DNA of 24,211 nucleotides, taken from assembly GCA_030837935.1 (NCBI GenBank), contig JAUQXU010000069.1, positions 1 through 24,211 of the forward strand. The letters run 5' to 3'. This DNA is from Candidatus Brocadia sp. GTDB lineage: Bacteria; Planctomycetota; Brocadiia; Brocadiales; Brocadiaceae. A program made the translations under genes and the position numbers. Of this stretch, positions 8,401 through 15,709 are shown one piece after another. The stretch's first letter is position 1. Each line of letters opens with the position of its first letter. Under the pieces are notes generated by a model. It ran no database searches and had not been told where the DNA came from. It was given only the letters and a program-made list of their open reading frames with translations.

Positions 8401-8882
8401 AGGTGTTCAGAATATGCTGCTGTCTTTCTGCTTGATTTGGCAGCAGTCAATTGTATCGAACTGATGAGGCCATTATTTAGGGCGGGGTACTTTTGTTCAA
8501 TCAAGAGTGCAATTTTTTCCTTATTTAATAAGGAAAACAGGGGAAACAGGAGTACCTTGAAAAAGACAAGGCATAGGATAATAAGACTGCTGATATAAAA
8601 TATGTCAAGGCCTAAGGGGAAGCGTAAAAGCGCAAAAATTCCAATTGCACCCAAAAGCAGGAGAAGCAGACTTGTGGAAAACAAGAGCGCCATTCCCCCA
8701 TAGAATCTATTTACCATGGCACCCTTACAAACCGTCCGCAAGGATGACGTTATGATGCCCTGGCTGTTTTGTGACTTATTATCTCTGCAGTTGAGAAGAA
8801 TAATGCAATCAGCTAAATCCCGTAAGGTGTGGATTGATTTAAAAAACAATTCCTTCATGAGTCTGGTTATCCGTAAAGCCAT
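5439..8882 (-). CDS. Very large DUF4175-like membrane protein with Ig-like and coiled-coil regions
   Basis: Starting at the ATG at 8880-8882, which has AAGGG eight bases upstream, this encodes about 1147 residues. The frame is open to a TTG at 8939, but that TTG falls in a probable -35 box, so I prefer the shorter form. Two transmembrane helices lie at about residues 62-88 and 93-119 and a third near 185-207. Then come beta-rich periplasmic segments (DQPPEIAINTPAKDITVSEK and similar). A long coiled-coil and acidic region extends from about residue 450, with many QNxx, EEL and KEL heptads. A Gly/Met/Pro-rich patch (MMGSGMPMPRPF) precedes a short conserved C-terminus. This architecture matches DUF4175 (TIGR02302-like) proteins of unknown function. 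It is transcribed alone and divergently from plsC. Confidence 0.75.
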   Translation of the reverse strand: MALRITRLMKELFFKSIHTLRDLADCIILLNCRDNKSQNSQGIITSSLRTVCKGAMVNRFYGGMALLFSTSLLLLLLGAIGIFALLRFPLGLDIFYISSLIILCLVFFKVLLFPLFSLLNKEKIALLIEQKYPALNNGLISSIQLTAAKSSRKTAAYSEHLISMLIDDTANRLKYLDINQVINKGFLRLSCIALITSVCIFGLVGLSKRSFFHKNIPLLFSYLGDGKAVGETGLVLSSGPVIGDITTTYRYPLYSGLQSKTVYNTSGDIRALKGSEIQMSATSNRTLLSAGVVFNNSTKIPFTVENGNTIKGVLPLLESGTYVFETTDTQGRTFQDTTPHTIQLDSDQPPEIAINTPAKDITVSEKDTVELRFSAKDDFGMSEISLVFEQENEKKTRMLNTFSKKQLQYSGAYSWSLSELRLQPDDKIAYHIEVKDNDTISGPKIGSSKTYYLEIYSSRKKHQELVQLQEALLRETLHMLSDDLTKRIDEEKCTSKDYLVMTQDGIHERAERIIGLFTDILVSMQEDTMANYSVYYSLENLKNKFRDVTEKKRTAIRQSVLSRTGDDIPTSLLNELQKVQDDEVAEVENIILFLNDLIKKQKLEEVLETGKNLIQSQNNIEKLLDKLREGEDAKLNEKVLSELKRIEEAIQQMMEKLMNMAQGEHMDEFLNADALKQIEQNDSMKELNAMKEAFSKGDLNAALQAAQRLLSALQGMMNPMKSSAQNLADSSYTDMLKDTNELLDKISELENKEKALTENTDTLKRDIQKRTSELANETLKSFFQKQGERLAAIKQDIDETKGILAKNELLQEYLRVNRELKRMSEERNMMAGRFNELFGGEEEMGSHQEDFDKVTEMAKKNAELNRAINKDPLQRDYLNMSRELPQAEETVSHLEEMLNGWDVKESLNLAKELSNNLNQWNSRMQHTLEQKRSAKKEEVSKKDREVPERVEDAAQQNQKIVKDLESMMQTLEEQQLAGLTQEDQDTLQKYAEKQKELQEEADDLTEMADELSQQNPFMDENADNQLDLASKSMEGAGEKLEKRDVQGALSDERESLYRLAEAKKGMEMAKERIAKGMMGSGMPMPRPFRGRMDEGQMGASTEKVEIPSEEAYKVPKEFREDILNALKEGLPEKYKDLNKDYYQRLVD

Positions 8883-8910
8883 AATAATATCCCTTTTCAT
8901 AATAAATTTA

Positions 8911-8939
8911 AGGTTATGTCTTGAGTTCCTATTTGTCAA
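8911..8939 (-). promoter_or_regulatory. Possible sigma70-type promoter for the DUF4175-like gene
   Basis: On the minus strand TTGACA (8939-8934) is followed after 17 bases by TAACCT (8916-8911), a perfect -35 and a poor -10. Transcription from here would give a leader of about 20 bases before the ATG at 8882, which contains the ribosome-binding site. This supports choosing that start. Confidence 0.35.
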
Positions 8940-9127
8940 ACAAAATCTTATTGTTGAAAAACATAAATTTAAAGTTACAATATCCGTGTATAGTAAAATC
9001 TAAATGTACATCATTTCTTAGTGAGAAGAGTTTTGGATGTGTTTCATTTTCATTTCCTTGTATGTACCAAAGGCCTGTGTGTCTTTAGGCATGATTCTGA
9101 GTGAAACGAGGGACAAGGCATAGCATT

Positions 9128-9862
9128 ATGCACACATTTTATCGAGCACTGTTTACTCTCTATTCATGGACATTGTTCGTCTCACTTTGGACGCTTTCTA
9201 CCTTGACTGCAGTAATCCTAAGCATCGATACACGGGAGAAAGAAAACGTATTTAATACCATAGAACGATTTTTTAGCCGTATTGCTTTTAAACTCCTGGG
9301 TATGCAGGTAGAAATTCAAGGCATAGAGAACATACCTGAAAATGAACCTGTCATCTTTATCTCAAATCATCAAAGTATGATGGATATTAAACTCTCTCTG
9401 GCCTTTATACCCAGGAATTTTAGCTTTATCTCAAAGGATACGGTCTTCCACGTCCCAATCCTGGGTGCATATATGACTGCATCGGGTCACATCCCCATTC
9501 AAAGGACCGATGACAGAAAGTCTTACGCGACCCTGTTGACAGCCATCAAAAAACTATCATCAAAGAAATCTCTTGTGGTATTTCCCGAGGGAACGAGAAG
9601 CGAGGATGGCAAACTGGGTGAATTCAAAAGGGGAATTTCATTGATTATTTTAAAATCCGGAAGGCGGGTTGTGCCAATGGCTATCTATGGCAGTAATCAA
9701 TTTATGCCAAAACGCGGATGGTTGTCCAACCCGGAGAAAAGATACGTCAAGATATCCTTTGGTAAACCTCTCACTTTCGATAGGTCAAGGACGGACCGGG
9801 AATACACAATTCAAGTGACAAATATATTGCAGGATAAGGTATCGAATTTGGTGCATGCCTGA
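9128..9862 (+). CDS. plsC: 1-acyl-sn-glycerol-3-phosphate acyltransferase (PlsC family)
   Basis: This enzyme adds the second acyl chain to lysophosphatidic acid to make phosphatidic acid at the inner face of the cytoplasmic membrane. The N-terminal 35 residues are hydrophobic (a membrane helix). The acyltransferase block I motif HX4D is His81-Asp86 in SNHQSMMD, block III is FPEGTRS at about 142-148, and a VPMAIYGS block follows. Length (244 residues) is normal. I chose the ATG at 9128 because AAGG lies upstream. A GTG at 9101 would add nine residues (MKRGTRHSI) but has no ribosome-binding site. It is divergent from the DUF4175-like gene and followed at 80 bases by a PilZ gene. Confidence 0.92.
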   Translation: MHTFYRALFTLYSWTLFVSLWTLSTLTAVILSIDTREKENVFNTIERFFSRIAFKLLGMQVEIQGIENIPENEPVIFISNHQSMMDIKLSLAFIPRNFSFISKDTVFHVPILGAYMTASGHIPIQRTDDRKSYATLLTAIKKLSSKKSLVVFPEGTRSEDGKLGEFKRGISLIILKSGRRVVPMAIYGSNQFMPKRGWLSNPEKRYVKISFGKPLTFDRSRTDREYTIQVTNILQDKVSNLVHA

Positions 9863-9941
9863 TCACTAAAAAAGATGTGCTTTTTTGTTTTGATGGATAA
9901 TTAATGTGTGACGTCGAAGGGGATGGTGAGCAAAAATACTT

Positions 9942-10457
9942 ATGGGGAATAAAAAACTACCGGATATGCCTTCTAAAAAAAAGGTAATGAAACTCCTGGA
10001 GGATTTATCCCTGGATGAACTTCGTGAGGCTCGGAATTGTATTGATGACCTCATTGCAGAACGAGAGTGCTCCGGCACAAAACTCCAAAAAGAATTGAAC
10101 AAGGCTGCAGGCAAATTGTCAGGTTTAGTGAGACAAGAACGTTTTTATCATATCTTTACGTGTAAGTTTAAAAAAGTAAATGAACTCAAAAAACCTGCAT
10201 CTTCAGGGATTATTGTTGATATTTCAAAAAGTGGGTTACGATTAAAAGCAAAGAAAAAAATAGCTGTAGGCAGTATTCTGGTTGTTTTCCCTGAAAAAAA
10301 AGAAGAGGCAAGTATCCTGGCTATTTCTCCGGATTACGATCACGAAGGAAACAAAATTTTTGTGGAAGTAATTCGGGTAAAAGAGTTACTGGAAATGACT
10401 GAAATAGGTTGCAAGTTTCTTCCTCGTAATAGCCTCCTCTTTGACATCGTTGTATAA
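9942..10457 (+). CDS. PilZ-domain protein with N-terminal helical segment
   Basis: A 171-residue cytoplasmic protein. Residues 1-60 are charged and helical. The C-terminal part resembles a PilZ c-di-GMP-binding domain: an arginine cluster VRQERFYH near residue 60 and the D-x-S-x-x-G motif as DISKSGLRL near residues 88-96, followed by a beta-barrel-like run VGSILVVFPEKKEEA. The arginine spacing is RxxR rather than the canonical RxxxR, so c-di-GMP binding may be altered. The ribosome-binding site before the ATG at 9942 is weak and distant. It follows plsC at 80 bases and could be cotranscribed with it. The TPR gene after it has its own promoter-like sequence. Confidence 0.7.
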   Translation: MGNKKLPDMPSKKKVMKLLEDLSLDELREARNCIDDLIAERECSGTKLQKELNKAAGKLSGLVRQERFYHIFTCKFKKVNELKKPASSGIIVDISKSGLRLKAKKKIAVGSILVVFPEKKEEASILAISPDYDHEGNKIFVEVIRVKELLEMTEIGCKFLPRNSLLFDIVV

Positions 10458-10527
10458 TTTTAACAAAGAGTTTCTTTTTTTGCTCAATTCTCTGAAGAAA
10501 CAGCAAAATCACAAATGTTTTTTATTA

Positions 10528-10556
10528 TTGACTTTGATATAGATTCAATATACATT
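10528..10556 (+). promoter_or_regulatory. Probable sigma70 promoter for the TPR lipoprotein gene
   Basis: TTGACT at 10528-10533 is separated by 17 bases from TACATT at 10551-10556. The surroundings are AT-rich, and the start codon lies about 60 bases downstream with AGAAGGA as ribosome-binding site. The sequence is consistent with a housekeeping promoter. This is inference from consensus only. Confidence 0.45.
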
Positions 10557-10621
10557 TATACCAATATATTAAAGACTTAAGCTGCTAGGGCAACAATACT
10601 TCACGTTAGAAGGACTCTACG

Positions 10622-11899
10622 ATGATGAAAAAAACGTTGATAGGAATATGTCTTATATTGAGCTTCCTGGGTTGTGCTTCCCAAAACAAAAAAGATTATG
10701 CCAGCAAAGCGGATCAATATCATTTAGCAATGCAGTTTAATAACCTCGGTGCAAAATGTGTAAATAAAGATATGCTCGATGAAGCAATTATACAGTTTAA
10801 GCGGGCGCTCGTAATTAACCCCGACTTTGCAGAAGTCCACAACAACCTGGGTGTGGCGTATTGTAAGCAAAAGATGTTCGATGACGCAATCGAGGCGTTT
10901 AAATTAGCAATTAAGGTCAACCCCGATTATTCCAAGGCACATGATAATCTGGGATTTGCGTATCGAAGCAAGAACATGTTTGATGAGGCCATTGCAGAAC
11001 ATAATTTGGCGCTGAAAATAAATCCCAAAGACATGGAGGCAAAGAAAAATTTAGACATAGCGAATGAAGAAAAAAGGGTATATGAAAAAACCAAGTCATA
11101 TCAAACCGCGAATAAGGGAATAGCGCCTGGAAGTATTACGGGGTACAATCAATATGTACGGGGATTTTTAGATGAAGCGGTAATGTCATTCAAAAAGGTC
11201 TTAGCCGAAGATCCCAATGATATGATGGCCTCTAGTTATCTGGGGCATACCTATGCTATGAAAGGAATGCTGGACGATGCTATACGCCTGTATAAGGAAA
11301 TTCTCACCAAAGATCCTTCAAATGTCCTCGTGCGACTAAATCTTGGAGATGCATATCTTGGGAAAGGCCTCAGCGACGAAGCAATCCATGAATACGAAAA
11401 TATACTAAAGATGAATCCTGGCAACACCCGTGCCTTTTATAAATTAGGTGAGGCTTATGCCGATAAAGGATTACTCGATATGGCTGGCATTATGTTTAAT
11501 AAGGCAATTGTATCAAATCCAAATTTCCTGGAAGCATACGATAAGCTGGGTATGGTTTATTTGCAAGAGGGTTTATATGACGAAGCGATTTCTCTGTGGA
11601 AAAAGTTATTGGAATTAAATCCTGCTTCATCAAGGGCTCATTTTAATTTGGGGCTGGCGTATTCAAGTAAAAATATGACAGAAGAGGCTTTAAACGAATT
11701 TAGGAAGACGGTAAATACTAATCCCACGAACATGAATGCCCGGTACAATTTAGCGTATGTCTATGAGGAAAAGGGTATGATAGATGAAGCAGTTGCAGAG
11801 TATAAAAAGCTCTTTGATGTTAATTCAGGTGAGCCTGGTAAACATGGAGAAACAGTAAATAAACAAGAAGAACCTGAAAAGGTAATTGTTACGAAATAA
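10622..11899 (+). CDS. TPR-repeat lipoprotein
   Basis: A 425-residue exported protein. It has a lipoprotein signal (MMKKTLIGICLILSFLGC), with the lipobox LGC putting the lipidated cysteine at residue 18. Ten tetratricopeptide repeats of 34 residues follow: three at about 37-138, a linker of some 30 residues, then seven at about 170-405. Many carry the xNLGxAYxxKGMxDEAIxxxKxxLxxNP pattern. The tail is charged. TPR lipoproteins act as scaffolds for envelope assembly complexes; the partner here is unknown. The start has AGAAGGA upstream and the double ATG leaves one residue of ambiguity. It probably heads an operon with the two small membrane proteins and cutA. Confidence 0.9.
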   Translation: MMKKTLIGICLILSFLGCASQNKKDYASKADQYHLAMQFNNLGAKCVNKDMLDEAIIQFKRALVINPDFAEVHNNLGVAYCKQKMFDDAIEAFKLAIKVNPDYSKAHDNLGFAYRSKNMFDEAIAEHNLALKINPKDMEAKKNLDIANEEKRVYEKTKSYQTANKGIAPGSITGYNQYVRGFLDEAVMSFKKVLAEDPNDMMASSYLGHTYAMKGMLDDAIRLYKEILTKDPSNVLVRLNLGDAYLGKGLSDEAIHEYENILKMNPGNTRAFYKLGEAYADKGLLDMAGIMFNKAIVSNPNFLEAYDKLGMVYLQEGLYDEAISLWKKLLELNPASSRAHFNLGLAYSSKNMTEEALNEFRKTVNTNPTNMNARYNLAYVYEEKGMIDEAVAEYKKLFDVNSGEPGKHGETVNKQEEPEKVIVTK

Positions 11900-11941
11900 T
11901 TTTTACCATTTGATGAACATGATATCTGGAAGATAATAACC

Positions 11942-12172
11942 ATGAAACAAAAACTAAAGGCACTTATCATAACGAGTATGGCATTATTTATTTCATTAAT
12001 TGCGATCTACGCCTTTAGGAGTGTTTCCCATGCAATCGATCAGTTTCGTGGGTCTGAATTGGTATGGAAATGTTTTGCGATATGGATCAAGAGTATTATC
12101 TTAACACAAACCGTATTAGTATTGGGTGGCTTATTTTTGTTTATGCTGAGAAAGCCTAAAGGTGCAGCATAA
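11942..12172 (+). CDS. Small two-helix membrane protein, unknown function
   Basis: A 76-residue protein with two hydrophobic helices, at about residues 7-26 (ALIITSMALFISLIAIYAF) and 46-68 (IWIKSIILTQTVLVLGGLFL). A short polar loop (SVSHAIDQFRGSE) connects them and the tail is basic (RKPKGAA). I do not recognise a family. It starts 42 bases after the TPR gene stop and ends three bases before the next start, so it sits tightly in the same operon. The short loop and basic tail suggest both ends face the cytoplasm. Confidence 0.7.
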   Translation: MKQKLKALIITSMALFISLIAIYAFRSVSHAIDQFRGSELVWKCFAIWIKSIILTQTVLVLGGLFLFMLRKPKGAA

Positions 12173-12175
12173 GCG

Positions 12176-12586
12176 ATGACGCGTTTTATTGTCCTTTTAA
12201 TAGCGGCCTATATAATTTATTATCTCTTTAAAAATAGTTTAAAAAGCAAGACGTCAAGAAATGTTACTCAACATCACACCGATAAAAAATCAGATGCAGT
12301 TATCACACACCTGAAAGAAATAGCCTATGTCTTTTATTCAGCAACCAAAGATGGTAATACCTGTGATGTATGTATGGAATTGGATGGAAGGCATTTGCTT
12401 CCCAATCATAAAATATTACAAACAATGAAACCTCCCCACACAGGGTGTAAAAGTCCCAAAGGATGCCGTTGTACGCTGGTATATGTAACACGGGATGAAG
12501 AGGGCAGCAGAGAGATAGAATCCCTTTTAAAAAAGCGTGGCGGTATGTGCGATAAGCAAACAATTGACAGAGAACGTATCGGATAA
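12176..12586 (+). CDS. Membrane-anchored protein with MuF-like Cys/His motif
   Basis: A 136-residue protein with one N-terminal membrane helix (residues 4-19), a polar linker, then a compact Cys/His domain: Cys63-x2-Cys66, Asp70-Gly71, Pro86-Pro87-His88, Cys91 and Cys97-Arg98-Cys99. The order C-x2-C, LDG, PPH, CRCT closely matches the C-terminal motif of phage Mu gpF-like (MuF) minor head proteins, where it is thought to bind a metal. Here there are no other phage genes, and the domain is tethered to a membrane within a housekeeping-type operon. It follows the previous stop by 3 bases, and cutA begins 10 bases after its stop. The function is unknown. Confidence 0.65.
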   Translation: MTRFIVLLIAAYIIYYLFKNSLKSKTSRNVTQHHTDKKSDAVITHLKEIAYVFYSATKDGNTCDVCMELDGRHLLPNHKILQTMKPPHTGCKSPKGCRCTLVYVTRDEEGSREIESLLKKRGGMCDKQTIDRERIG

Positions 12587-12596
12587 AACAAATACT

Positions 12597-12923
12597 ATGG
12601 CTCAAACAATTGTAATTTTTGTGACAGCTAGTGCAATAGATGAGGCAAGGAAGATTGGACAAGTATTAGTAGAAGAAAGCCTCGTTGCATGTTGCAATAT
12701 CGTTCAATCAGTCGAGTCTATTTTCAAATGGCAAGGCAAATTACATATTGAACGCGAAGTGCTCATGATATGTAAGACGCGGGAAGACCTGTTCAACGCA
12801 GTGGAAAAACGCGTCAAACAATTGCATAGTTATGAAGTGCCAGAGATTATTGCCCTGCCGATCACCCGGGGTTCTAAAAATTACCTGGACTGGGTAGTAA
12901 ACGAAACTGAAACTGTTCAGTAG
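12597..12923 (+). CDS. cutA: Divalent-cation tolerance protein CutA
   Basis: A 108-residue CutA1-family protein: IVIFVTASAIDEARKIGQVL at the N-terminus, LVACCNIV, the SIFKWQGK strand, EVLMICKTR, and the SYEVPEIIALPI...YLDWV ending typical of the family. CutA forms stable trimers and has been linked to copper and other divalent metal tolerance, although its exact role is unclear. I chose the ATG at 12597 because the family start aligns there. The frame is open further upstream to a GTG at 12537, but that part overlaps the previous gene. Its place behind a Cys/His membrane protein hints at a metal link, which is speculative. The gene is convergent with gmhB. Confidence 0.95.
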   Translation: MAQTIVIFVTASAIDEARKIGQVLVEESLVACCNIVQSVESIFKWQGKLHIEREVLMICKTREDLFNAVEKRVKQLHSYEVPEIIALPITRGSKNYLDWVVNETETVQ

Positions 12924-13000
12924 ACACCCCAAAATAAATTACTGATTTGCACTCTTTCTTCGCTGCGCCTCATAGTTATTGCCTAATCCCTAAAAAATCC

Positions 13001-13555
13001 TTATTGAGTAAAAATCCTTGCTGCCTCTAGCAAATCTTTTACAACATAATCTATGCGTATGACCATGTCTGTGGATGCACTACTACAGTCATTCTTTATC
13101 AACACACACCGACATCCCGCATTTTTCCCTGCCAGCATATCTGTCTCTGAATCGCCAATCATCAGGGACTGTGTCAAATCAATATGATATTTTCGGGCAG
13201 CATCAAGAATCATCCCGGGTTTGGGTTTTCTGCAATCACAATCCACCTTGTAGTGTTCTATAATTCCTTCGGTGTGATGCGGACAATAATACAGGTCGTC
13301 AATCACTACCCCCTCATTTTCCAGCATACCCGTCAATTTCCTATGGATAAGCGTTAACCGTTTTTCATCAAAGAACCCCCTTGCTATACCGGATTGATTC
13401 GTAATAACAATGATCAGATAACCATGTTCTTTAAAGAGGCGAATCCCGTGTGAGGCATTGGGTAATAATTTCAGTTGGTTGGGAGAACTGAGATAAGGCA
13501 CGTGGACGACAATGGTACCGTCCCGATCAAGAAAAACAGCCTTTCTCTTTTTCAT
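13001..13555 (-). CDS. gmhB: D-glycero-beta-D-manno-heptose-1,7-bisphosphate 7-phosphatase
   Basis: A 184-residue HAD-superfamily phosphatase that removes the 7-phosphate from heptose bisphosphate in ADP-heptose synthesis. It shows the catalytic DxD (Asp10, Asp12 in FLDRDGT), the TNQSGIARG loop (residues 52-60), the zinc-binding loop with Cys91, His93, Cys106 and Cys108, and the distal acidic motif GDSETD at 134-139. These separate GmhB from generic HAD proteins. The length is that of GmhB. The start ATG overlaps the gmhA stop by four bases (ATGA), so it is translation-coupled. It is the last gene of the minus-strand hldE-gmhA-gmhB operon and is convergent with cutA. Confidence 0.95.
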   Translation of the reverse strand: MKKRKAVFLDRDGTIVVHVPYLSSPNQLKLLPNASHGIRLFKEHGYLIIVITNQSGIARGFFDEKRLTLIHRKLTGMLENEGVVIDDLYYCPHHTEGIIEHYKVDCDCRKPKPGMILDAARKYHIDLTQSLMIGDSETDMLAGKNAGCRCVLIKNDCSSASTDMVIRIDYVVKDLLEAARIFTQ

Positions 13556-14130
13556 TTAGTTACGGTTCCAAAAAGTTCCTTCTCGACAATTGAGCACAAA
13601 ATGTGTCCTACGGTGATATGACATTCCTGTATCCGAGGTGTGTTATTTGAGGGAATTTTTAAGCAGATATCTACAACATCTTTTAAGAGACCGCCATCCT
13701 TCCCGGTAAATCCAATGGCAACTGCACCGCGTTCTCTTGCAACTTGAACCGCATTGAGAATGCCCTTTGAATTTCCGCTGGTACTCAAAGCAAGGATAAC
13801 GTCTCCGGGGCCAACTAGGGCCTCGGCCTGCCTGGCAAAACAGGTATCGTATCCAAAGTCATTTGCCAGCGCAGTCATTACAGACGTATCGGTTGTCAAG
13901 GCAACCGCAGGAAGGGGGCGTCGGTTCATCTTGAATCTTCCGATCAATTCTCCCGCAATATGCTGGGCATCTGCTGCGCTCCCTCCATTGCCAACAAGAT
14001 ACAGGCGGTGACCGTTTTTAAATGCCATAACGATAGCATCCGCTATTTTTTTCACAACATCAAGATGAGTCGACAATAGCACTTTTTTTGTATCTATGCT
14101 TTCTTGTAATTGTATTTCAATGTCTTCCAT
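13552..14130 (-). CDS. gmhA: Sedoheptulose-7-phosphate isomerase GmhA
   Basis: A 192-residue SIS-domain protein that converts sedoheptulose 7-phosphate to D-glycero-D-manno-heptose 7-phosphate, the first step of ADP-heptose synthesis. Family marks are VGNGGSAADAQHIAGELIGR (about residues 47-66), the ALTTDTSVMTALANDFG loop, LALSTSGNSKGI (phosphosugar-binding serines) and the C-terminal QECHITVGHILC helix that contributes catalytic residues. The length is typical. It starts 13 bases after the hldE stop and its own stop overlaps the gmhB start by four bases. Confidence 0.96.
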   Translation of the reverse strand: MEDIEIQLQESIDTKKVLLSTHLDVVKKIADAIVMAFKNGHRLYLVGNGGSAADAQHIAGELIGRFKMNRRPLPAVALTTDTSVMTALANDFGYDTCFARQAEALVGPGDVILALSTSGNSKGILNAVQVARERGAVAIGFTGKDGGLLKDVVDICLKIPSNNTPRIQECHITVGHILCSIVEKELFGTVTK

Positions 14131-14143
14131 GAGTACTCTCTTT

Positions 14144-15667
14144 CTATTGTACCTGACCTGCTGCGTCTTTCAATGATTCCATCTGTGTGTGTCTCTTAAT
14201 TATTCTGGAAACGATGTTGGTGGTTGAAACACCCCCGACAAAGGGCGCATAAACAACCTTTCCGCCGTATGATTCTACAAATTCCCCGCCTACCGCCCCG
14301 GCATTTTTCCAATCTTCTCCCTTGACCAGGACATCTGGTTTTACGGTCTTAATTAAATTCATTGGGGTGAGTTCGTCAAAAAGTACCACATAAGTTACAT
14401 CCTCCAGCGCGGCAAGCATTTTAGCACGTTCTGTTTCAGAAACGAAAGGACGTGTGGGGCCTTTTTGACTCTTGACAGACCGGTCGGTATTTAATCCGAC
14501 TACGAGCAAATCACCTTGTTTCCTGGCAAATTTAAGGTACTCAATGTGTCCAACGTGTAATATATCAAAACAACCGTTGGTGAATACTATCTTATCGTTT
14601 TTCTTTCTATGCTCATTGAGTATGCCATTCAGTATTTCGACATCTTTAATCTTGCCTGATATCGGGCTTCTTCCTCCCATGAGTTCACCCAGAATTTCAC
14701 CCTTACTGACCGGTGTTGCACCAATTTTCTCCACTTCTATTCCTGCGGCTATATTGGCAAGGAGTGCAGCATCCTCAAAGTCATGACCACTGCCAACCAC
14801 CATACCAAACATACTGAGTACCATATCCCCTGCGCCTGTCACGTCAGACACAGCACGCGGGACGGTCGGTATGATTTTTCCCGTACCATTCTTATGGTAA
14901 AGGAACATGCCATCCTTGTCTATGGTAATGATACAATACTCCAGTGAAAGACTCGATACCAGCTTGCTTCCGGCGCGATGGAGGCTATCACCGTCACTGA
15001 TTTTTATTCCGGTGGCAATCTCTGTTTCATTTCTATTGGGAGTCATAGCGGTAAAACCTTCATAACACGTGTAATCACTCATAAGTTTGGGATCCACAAT
15101 CGCAATTTTTTTATGCTTTTTACAAACGACCACTATAGTTTTTAAGAATGAATGAGAAAGCAAACCCTTATTCATATCAGAAACCAGGACAATATCACAA
15201 AGTTGAACATTTTTGTTTAAATATGCGGTAAGTTGCATCTCTGTTTCTGCAGATATAACATGGGTCTTCTCATAATCCACCCGCAGCAGTTGTTGTACAC
15301 CCTTTCCCGCGGTTTGCAAATGACCCATAAAACGCATCTTCTGGATGGTTGGACGGCTTTTGTCAATAATAATGCCCGTTGTGTCAACTCTCATGCCATG
15401 TAAAATATTCATAAGGGTATGCCCGTGGACATCGTCGCCAATAATCCCACAAGCAAGCACCTTCGCACCTAACGTCTGCAAATTGTTTACAACACTTCCG
15501 GCGCCGCCTGGCCGGACGTCCTCAGAAGAAACATTAATAACTGGTATCGGTGCCTCTTGTGATATACGTTTTACTTCACCCCATACATACTTGTCGAGCA
15601 TGAAATCACCAATCACCATAATCTTAGGGGAACCAAGGTTTGAGATAATATTAAATAATGCATCCAT
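14144..15667 (-). CDS. hldE: Bifunctional heptose 7-phosphate kinase / heptose 1-phosphate adenylyltransferase
   Basis: A 507-residue fusion. Residues 1 to about 325 form a PfkB/ribokinase-type kinase (RPGGAGSVVNNL near 52-63, catalytic DVTGAGDM at 275-282) that phosphorylates heptose 7-phosphate at C1. Residues from about 345 form a nucleotidyltransferase with TNGCFDILHVGH (HxGH at 371-374), KGPTRPF and VSTTNIVSR, which adds AMP to heptose 1-phosphate. Both active sites look intact. It is the first gene of the operon. With GmhA and GmhB it gives ADP-D-glycero-beta-D-manno-heptose; the epimerase HldD is not in the window. The product feeds LPS core or other surface glycans. Confidence 0.97.
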   Translation of the reverse strand: MDALFNIISNLGSPKIMVIGDFMLDKYVWGEVKRISQEAPIPVINVSSEDVRPGGAGSVVNNLQTLGAKVLACGIIGDDVHGHTLMNILHGMRVDTTGIIIDKSRPTIQKMRFMGHLQTAGKGVQQLLRVDYEKTHVISAETEMQLTAYLNKNVQLCDIVLVSDMNKGLLSHSFLKTIVVVCKKHKKIAIVDPKLMSDYTCYEGFTAMTPNRNETEIATGIKISDGDSLHRAGSKLVSSLSLEYCIITIDKDGMFLYHKNGTGKIIPTVPRAVSDVTGAGDMVLSMFGMVVGSGHDFEDAALLANIAAGIEVEKIGATPVSKGEILGELMGGRSPISGKIKDVEILNGILNEHRKKNDKIVFTNGCFDILHVGHIEYLKFARKQGDLLVVGLNTDRSVKSQKGPTRPFVSETERAKMLAALEDVTYVVLFDELTPMNLIKTVKPDVLVKGEDWKNAGAVGGEFVESYGGKVVYAPFVGGVSTTNIVSRIIKRHTQMESLKDAAGQVQ

Positions 15668-15709
15668 GAACGTTAAACTCCTACAAAAAACAGTTTAAAG
15701 CTTGCTATC

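Noticed and set aside
5582..8598. Many plus-strand open frames opposite the DUF4175-like gene
   Set aside because: They are short, low-complexity (Ser/Arg/Pro-rich) antisense reads of a long, clearly coding minus-strand gene.
9869..9892. A-T hairpin after plsC as a terminator
   Set aside because: The stem is seven pairs with a single G-C and is too weak to call, although it is followed by T-rich sequence.
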